From the IMG/VR virus record IMGVR_UViG_3300033144_007429, positions 1 through 30,527 of that record: a DNA stretch of 30,527 bases, one strand, 5' to 3'. Below the pieces are notes generated by a model, which made no database searches, was not told where the DNA came from, and was given only the letters and a program-made list of their open reading frames with translations. This document shows, piece by piece, positions 25,865-30,527 of the stretch. Each line of letters opens with the position of its first letter. Within the stretch, counting starts at the first letter, position 1. This DNA is from a virus. A program made the translations under genes and the position numbers.

Positions 25865-27819
25865 TGAAATATTTATTCCCACCATCGTTTACTCCTTATG
25901 CGTCAGAATACCAGACGGTATATGACTCGTATGATACAAGGCCTACACGCCTTGCAGCTGAGGTTGATAACGCAATGGTACAGGGATGGGTGGATGATGG
26001 TGTGTGGCCGAAGCTGGATGCGATATGGATCTTGGCTAATCATGCTGAAGGGCTTGATAGTCTGCGTAACTGGAAGCAGCCGGCTGGTGGGCCTTCACTG
26101 ATGGATCCCGGGAAAGGTGTATTCACAGAGATTACTGATCCACTGGTTGATGTGGGCAAAGGTGTGTTTACAGAGATCACGGATGATTTAATTACCAATG
26201 GAGGGTTTGATACCGACACCTGGTGGTCAAAATCTGTTCCAGAGGTAACAATTTCAGGTGGAACAGCAAATTTTGATAATACAGGAGGTTCTATATATAA
26301 ATCAGGAGTGTTGACTGTTGGAAAAATATACAGAGTTATATATACCGTGGATGAATACACAGCGGGCACAGTGGCTACACTTTGCGGAACTACAGCGGGT
26401 ACAAATAGAACATCTGAAGATACATATAGTGAGGTATTGCTTTGTGCAGGGAACACTGTATTTTATGTCGATGGTATAGGATCGTTTACAGGTAAAATAG
26501 ATGATGTATCTGTGATCGAACAGAACATCGAGAGCTGGGTAAAAAATGGAACCAATATTATTGAGAATGATGGTGGTACTTTAAAGACGACTTTTGTTGA
26601 TAATGCCAATGGGGCTCATGTTTATTTAAGGGAAACAAAAGATTTGAATACCGATCTGGTTGTTGGGAAATGGTATAGGATAAGAGTCAGAGCAAAAGTT
26701 AATGCAGGTGCATCTGTGATATTGAGAATAGGCAGTGTAGGATATAATTTTGCAACGATAACAAGTGAAAGTTATGCTTGGTATGAAGGAGTATTTGAGG
26801 CCAACCATGCTACTGCTTGTAATTTGACTTTTAATGGTATGGGTGGTAGTGAAATCATCTGGGTAGATGAGTGGACACTGGTTGAACAGAACGTTGAGAG
26901 TTGGGATGTATATGGTACGAACACTATTGAGAATGACGCTGGGGCATTGAAGATAACTTGGGTGGACACTATATGGGGAGCATATCATGAATTTAAAGCT
27001 GTTAATGATATAAATACAGATTTAACAATTGGAAAAACATATAAAGTCCGAGTCAGGGCTAAAAAGAATTCAGGCGATCCTATGGTAAATGTTGGAGGTT
27101 ATGGCGTGAATGTTGATTCTGGATCACTTACGACAGATTTTGAATGGTACGAGATAATATTTGTAGCCGCTCATGCTACAGGAATGGCTATTCGCTGTAG
27201 ATATATGTCTGCTGGTGAAATAGTATGGATAGACGAATGGGACGTACAAGAATGGACAAATGCAACAGTCGTCGGTAGTCCTGTGCACACAATATGGGAG
27301 GGATATCAGGGAGATGGAAGTGCAGTAATAAACCTCAACTGGAATCCTACTGTTAATGGAGTTAATTACACCTTGAATTCTGCTACTCTTGGATTGTATT
27401 CAAGGACAGATATCAATGAGGATACTATAGATATGGGTGTAAGAGAATCAACTGACTACTCATATGTAGTTACAAGGTGGGGGGATAATTTATACAACAG
27501 GATGAATTCTGCTGGGTTTCGGAATCAAACCAGCCTGGATAGCAGGGGAATGTTTATTAATACCAGGAATGATGCTACAGATGTTCAGTCCTATTATAAC
27601 AAAACGCTAAGGATTGATGCTTCTGCTGCGTCAACTTCAATACCAAATGGGAGTATATATCTTATGGCATATAATCTCGTTGGTAGCGGTCCACTCCTTC
27701 ATACGAATAGACAGTATTCTTTAGCGGTTGCTGGTGGCGGGTTTACACAAACAGATGTGGACAGTTTAGTAGATAGATTTGAAACAAGAATGGACTATTA
27801 TAATAAAGGAGTAATCTAA
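25864..27819 (+). CDS. Multi-module adhesin B, tandem paralogue of A
   Basis: 651 residues with the same plan as the preceding gene: N-terminal module with VDDGVWPKLDAIWILANHAE and NWKQPAGGPSLMD; jelly-roll domains at ~112-216, 217-338 and 339-459; and a C-terminal beta domain ending in VDSLVDRFETRMDYYNKGVI. The N-terminal module and the framework strands of domains 2-3 are close to copy A. The first jelly-roll and the C-terminal domain differ much more, so the copies probably bind different ligands from a shared scaffold. Joined on both sides by one-base TAATG overlaps. Confidence 0.8.
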   Translation: MKYLFPPSFTPYASEYQTVYDSYDTRPTRLAAEVDNAMVQGWVDDGVWPKLDAIWILANHAEGLDSLRNWKQPAGGPSLMDPGKGVFTEITDPLVDVGKGVFTEITDDLITNGGFDTDTWWSKSVPEVTISGGTANFDNTGGSIYKSGVLTVGKIYRVIYTVDEYTAGTVATLCGTTAGTNRTSEDTYSEVLLCAGNTVFYVDGIGSFTGKIDDVSVIEQNIESWVKNGTNIIENDGGTLKTTFVDNANGAHVYLRETKDLNTDLVVGKWYRIRVRAKVNAGASVILRIGSVGYNFATITSESYAWYEGVFEANHATACNLTFNGMGGSEIIWVDEWTLVEQNVESWDVYGTNTIENDAGALKITWVDTIWGAYHEFKAVNDINTDLTIGKTYKVRVRAKKNSGDPMVNVGGYGVNVDSGSLTTDFEWYEIIFVAAHATGMAIRCRYMSAGEIVWIDEWDVQEWTNATVVGSPVHTIWEGYQGDGSAVINLNWNPTVNGVNYTLNSATLGLYSRTDINEDTIDMGVRESTDYSYVVTRWGDNLYNRMNSAGFRNQTSLDSRGMFINTRNDATDVQSYYNKTLRIDASAASTSIPNGSIYLMAYNLVGSGPLLHTNRQYSLAVAGGGFTQTDVDSLVDRFETRMDYYNKGVI

Positions 27820-28091
27820 TGAATTATATAACTTTGACTGAAAAAGAAGCTATTGCATATAAGCAATACAAGATAACAATATGGAAAGGTGTAGATCCAG
27901 TACAGATTGATGCTGATACGTGGGTTCTGCGTCCTGAACTTATAGATAAAATAAATAACACTGTAGAGCCAGAAGATGATATACGAGATTTTGCTACCAT
28001 ATCAAAAGCTGTTCCTATAGAATTGGAACAGAAAGATTTTCCTACAGTTGATATAGATACTGGAGAAACTATTTTTAAATACGTCAAATAA
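27819..28091 (+). CDS. Small hypothetical protein
   Basis: 90 residues, acidic (IDADTWVLRPELIDKINN; then VEPEDDIRDF), ending GETIFKYVK. No recognised domain, signal peptide or membrane segment. Its start overlaps the adhesin B stop by one base and it ends 15 nt before the glycosyltransferase gene. By position it may be a fibre accessory or chaperone, but nothing in the sequence shows this. Confidence 0.65.
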   Translation: MNYITLTEKEAIAYKQYKITIWKGVDPVQIDADTWVLRPELIDKINNTVEPEDDIRDFATISKAVPIELEQKDFPTVDIDTGETIFKYVK

Positions 28092-28106
28092 ATATTAAAC
28101 AGCAGC

Positions 28107-30470
28107 ATGGAACTTAAACAAAAAACAATTTGCCTTTGTGCAATCGTCAAGAACGAGGAAGCGGTTATCGGGAGACTGATCGATTCCTGTATTGACATTC
28201 TGGACTACTGGGTCATCTACGACACAGGATCCACGGATAAGACTAAAGATATTATCCGAGAAAAACTCAAGGATATTCCCGGGGAACTGGAGGATAGCAC
28301 CTTTGTTAACTTCGGCCATAACAGGACCGAGGTTGTACAGCGTGCCTTTGGAAAGGCCGACTACTTATTACTGATGGATGCTGATATGACAGTCAATCTT
28401 ACAAAGAACTTTGATAAGTCAAAGCTTGACAAGCCTATGTATCACATCCGTTATACCGGGAACCTTGATTTTGCTCAGCCACTGTTTGTATCTGGACATA
28501 TAAAGTGGAGGTATGAAGGCGTCACGCACGAGTATATCACATGTGCTGAGGGATTGTCACCGGTAGAATACAATGAATTGATCATCACCCACCACTTTGA
28601 TGGTGGTACCCGGCCGGAGAAACTCACACGGGACAGAGACCTACTCGAGAGAGATATCATTGACAGGCCCGGGAACGTCAGGAGCTACTTCTATCTTGCT
28701 CAAACCTATGCCAACCTGAAGATGTTTGATAAGGCGATCATGTATTACCAGGAAAGGATCAACCGTGGTGGCTGGCCAGAGGAAGTTTACTACTCAAAGT
28801 ACCAGATCGGTATTATGAAGTATAGTCTCAGGCAGTATGATAGTGCAAAATTATCTCTCCTGGACGGTTTTGAATACCGCTCACAGCGTTTCGAGTGCCT
28901 GTATATGCTTGGAGTCATCTGCAGAGAGTTAAAGCAGTACAACCAGGCTGCGGTATTCCAGAGGGCTGCTATTGATATGCCGTATCCTTCCGGCGATGTT
29001 CTGTTCGTACACAGAAATCAATGGGAACACCTTGCACATTTCGAGCTGGGGATTGTTTATTACTGGCTCGGTGATTATAAGAATGCTGAGAAGGCATGTA
29101 AGGTTGTAGAGAAAGCCAAGAGTGTACCGAAAAATATCGCTGACCAGAATAAGAAGAACCTCAGGTTCGCTCTCGAGCGCCAGGGCAAGGTCAAACCTTC
29201 TGGACCAAGAGACTTTATTGTTGTCTCAATGTTTACAGTTGGCACTGAGTATGAGGTAGAAGTTAATTCTCTTAAACAGTCCCTGGATACACTAAGTATA
29301 AAATATGAGATCGTTGGTGTTAAGCCTCAGGGTAGTTGGGAGAAGAATACTCAAATCAAGCCGGTCGTGATCAGACAGGTCATGGATAAATACCGTATGC
29401 CCGTAGTGTGGATTGATGCAGATGCTATTGTTAAAAAGACTCCTGAGTTCTTTACTACTGTCCGCGAAGATCTGTCGTACTATACTCTGAAGTGGCCGAA
29501 TGGATTTAACGAGATGCTCGTGGGCACGGTCTACTTTGATTATAATGATAAGGTGATGAAGTTCCTTGAGCTATGGGCTCAGCTGAATCAATCAAATAAT
29601 TTCCCAGATGGTAAGAACTTCCAGACACTGATGGAGAAAAATGAATCTCTCACGGTAAAAGATTTACCTGCTGACTATATTAAGATCTTTGATAATGATC
29701 TTATTGTATCTAAGGATCCTGTTGTAGTGCATAACCAGGCATCACGCAGATTGAAAAAAGAAGCTTCCGTTCAGAAGAAGGATATTGTGAAAACAATCCT
29801 TAGTGGTATAGCAAAGAAACATGAGCGTTGTTCTGTCGTAGGTAACGGTCCATTCAAGAGGAACATGTCAAAACAGATCGATGAGAGTTTTGTCATGCGC
29901 TGTAACAACTTCCAGATAAATGGATTTGATGGTATTGGAACTCGAACAGATGTCAATATCTCTTCTCTTAATCCGGAGATTGTTCCAAAAGAAAAGGTAG
30001 ACTATCCGATACTTGGTATACTGCCGTTATCAGATACGCTGTATCAACAGTATACTACAGCAAAGATGATGCATAAGTTCTGGCAGCAGGAAGCCGTCAA
30101 GCTTGTTAATATGGAAAACACTGTTATCACCTATGATGACGAGGATGAATTTGCAAAGCTTTTCTCACAGGTAGCATATGATATACAAGCGTTTCCTACT
30201 GTTGGAGTTATGGCAATTGCTGCTGCACGGTGGCTCGGGTTTAAAGAGATCCTGATAACCGGGTTTACATTCTTCCAGAGCGGACCATCACATTACTTTA
30301 AGGACGAGATTGTCATTCCCAGTTCGCATCACAATACCCTGGCCGAAGCAGAGCTTGTTGCCAACTGGATAAATGATGGACAGAAGGATGGTATAAAATA
30401 TATATTGGATGATTTAACAACATTAAGTTTATCAGAATATGTTAGTACTGAATCAAACACAGCTAAATGA
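28107..30470 (+). CDS. Multidomain glycosyltransferase: GT2, TPR, second GT-A, GT29-like
   Basis: 787 residues. Domain 1 (~8-130) is a GT2 glycosyltransferase: CAIVKNEE at 11-18, VIYDTGSTD and a metal-binding DAD at 91-93. Residues ~190-355 hold TPR-like helical pairs (YFYLAQTYANLKMFDKAIMY and similar). Domain 2 (from ~368) opens RDFIVVSMFTVG and has WIDADAIV with a second DxD at 437-439, like nucleotide-diphospho-sugar transferases. Domain 3 (~574-770) has the GT29 sialyltransferase motifs in order: L (CSVVGNGP at 575-582, MRCNN at 597-601, GIGTRTDV), S (PTVGVMAIAA from 697, ITGF at 717-720), III (HY at 729-730) and VS (H742-x4-E747). No membrane anchor, so cytoplasmic. Sugar donor and acceptor are unknown; phage fibres or the host glycan are candidates. 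Confidence 0.83.
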   Translation: MELKQKTICLCAIVKNEEAVIGRLIDSCIDILDYWVIYDTGSTDKTKDIIREKLKDIPGELEDSTFVNFGHNRTEVVQRAFGKADYLLLMDADMTVNLTKNFDKSKLDKPMYHIRYTGNLDFAQPLFVSGHIKWRYEGVTHEYITCAEGLSPVEYNELIITHHFDGGTRPEKLTRDRDLLERDIIDRPGNVRSYFYLAQTYANLKMFDKAIMYYQERINRGGWPEEVYYSKYQIGIMKYSLRQYDSAKLSLLDGFEYRSQRFECLYMLGVICRELKQYNQAAVFQRAAIDMPYPSGDVLFVHRNQWEHLAHFELGIVYYWLGDYKNAEKACKVVEKAKSVPKNIADQNKKNLRFALERQGKVKPSGPRDFIVVSMFTVGTEYEVEVNSLKQSLDTLSIKYEIVGVKPQGSWEKNTQIKPVVIRQVMDKYRMPVVWIDADAIVKKTPEFFTTVREDLSYYTLKWPNGFNEMLVGTVYFDYNDKVMKFLELWAQLNQSNNFPDGKNFQTLMEKNESLTVKDLPADYIKIFDNDLIVSKDPVVVHNQASRRLKKEASVQKKDIVKTILSGIAKKHERCSVVGNGPFKRNMSKQIDESFVMRCNNFQINGFDGIGTRTDVNISSLNPEIVPKEKVDYPILGILPLSDTLYQQYTTAKMMHKFWQQEAVKLVNMENTVITYDDEDEFAKLFSQVAYDIQAFPTVGVMAIAAARWLGFKEILITGFTFFQSGPSHYFKDEIVIPSSHHNTLAEAELVANWINDGQKDGIKYILDDLTTLSLSEYVSTESNTAK

Positions 30471-30527
30471 GGACATAGCTATTATCCAGCTGTTCCATGG
30501 AAGGCTGGGGGATGAGCTGGCTAAGAG
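30439..30527 (+). CDS. 5' start of a GT9-like glycosyltransferase, truncated
   Basis: An ATG at 30439 opens a frame that overlaps the previous gene by 32 nt and runs off the window. The 29 visible residues include DIAIIQLFHGRLGDELAK. The hydrophobic strand followed by GRLGD is the opening of GT9 (ADP-heptose:LPS heptosyltransferase-type) enzymes, where this loop begins the first Rossmann domain. If correct, a glycosyltransferase cluster continues past the window. With so few residues it could also be another Rossmann protein. Confidence 0.5.
   Translation, partial: MLVLNQTQLNEDIAIIQLFHGRLGDELAK

Overview
The window reads as the late (virion) gene block of a tailed double-stranded DNA phage. 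Every gene I can support lies on the + strand, and most are packed with 1-14 nt overlaps or gaps. The host is probably a Bacteroidota bacterium: most starts lack a Shine-Dalgarno sequence and have an A/T-rich leader, there is a TAnnTTTG promoter element upstream of the operon, and several protein families (a DVxxVIG...FDxxYxG...NFRNY N-terminal module, a HU-like small protein, tandem ring proteins) are ones I associate with Bacteroidota phages. Terminase (699 aa), portal (805 aa), scaffold-like protein, capsid (495 aa) and three tandem ring-like proteins, in that order, look most like crAss-like or related phages. That assignment is from memory and unsearched.

Layout. 3-203: 3' end of a GroES-like co-chaperonin, then a terminator overlapped by a promoter candidate. 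389-1615: three small genes, one HU/IHF-like. 1585-9930: packaging and head genes (large terminase, portal with a C-terminal coiled coil, scaffold candidate, major capsid protein, a further virion-type protein). 9927-12461: three paralogous ring/adaptor-like proteins and a small NUMOD1-like protein, linked by four consecutive ATGA stop/start overlaps. 12493-14638: two virion-type proteins, the second with an FCCH-like beta domain. 14642-27819: a large adhesion cassette. It holds two collagen-like fibres with the same N-terminal docking peptide (one ends in an S74 chaperone/protease, the other in a ~815-residue YadA-like beta-roll), two proteins between them, and two tandem paralogous multi-module adhesins. 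27819-28091: a small unknown. 28107-30470: a 787-aa protein with a GT2-type transferase, TPRs, a second DxD transferase-like domain, and a region carrying all four motifs of GT29 sialyltransferases. A GT9-like gene begins at 30439 and runs off the window.

Working together: one late transcription unit appears to build the capsid, fill it, close it with stacked ring proteins and fit a diverse set of fibres. Collagen domains rich in Gly-Pro-Thr next to glycosyltransferase genes suggest that the phage may decorate its own fibres with sugars. This is inference. No tRNA, CRISPR array, integrase or insertion sequence was seen, and no stretch above 300 bases lacks a gene.
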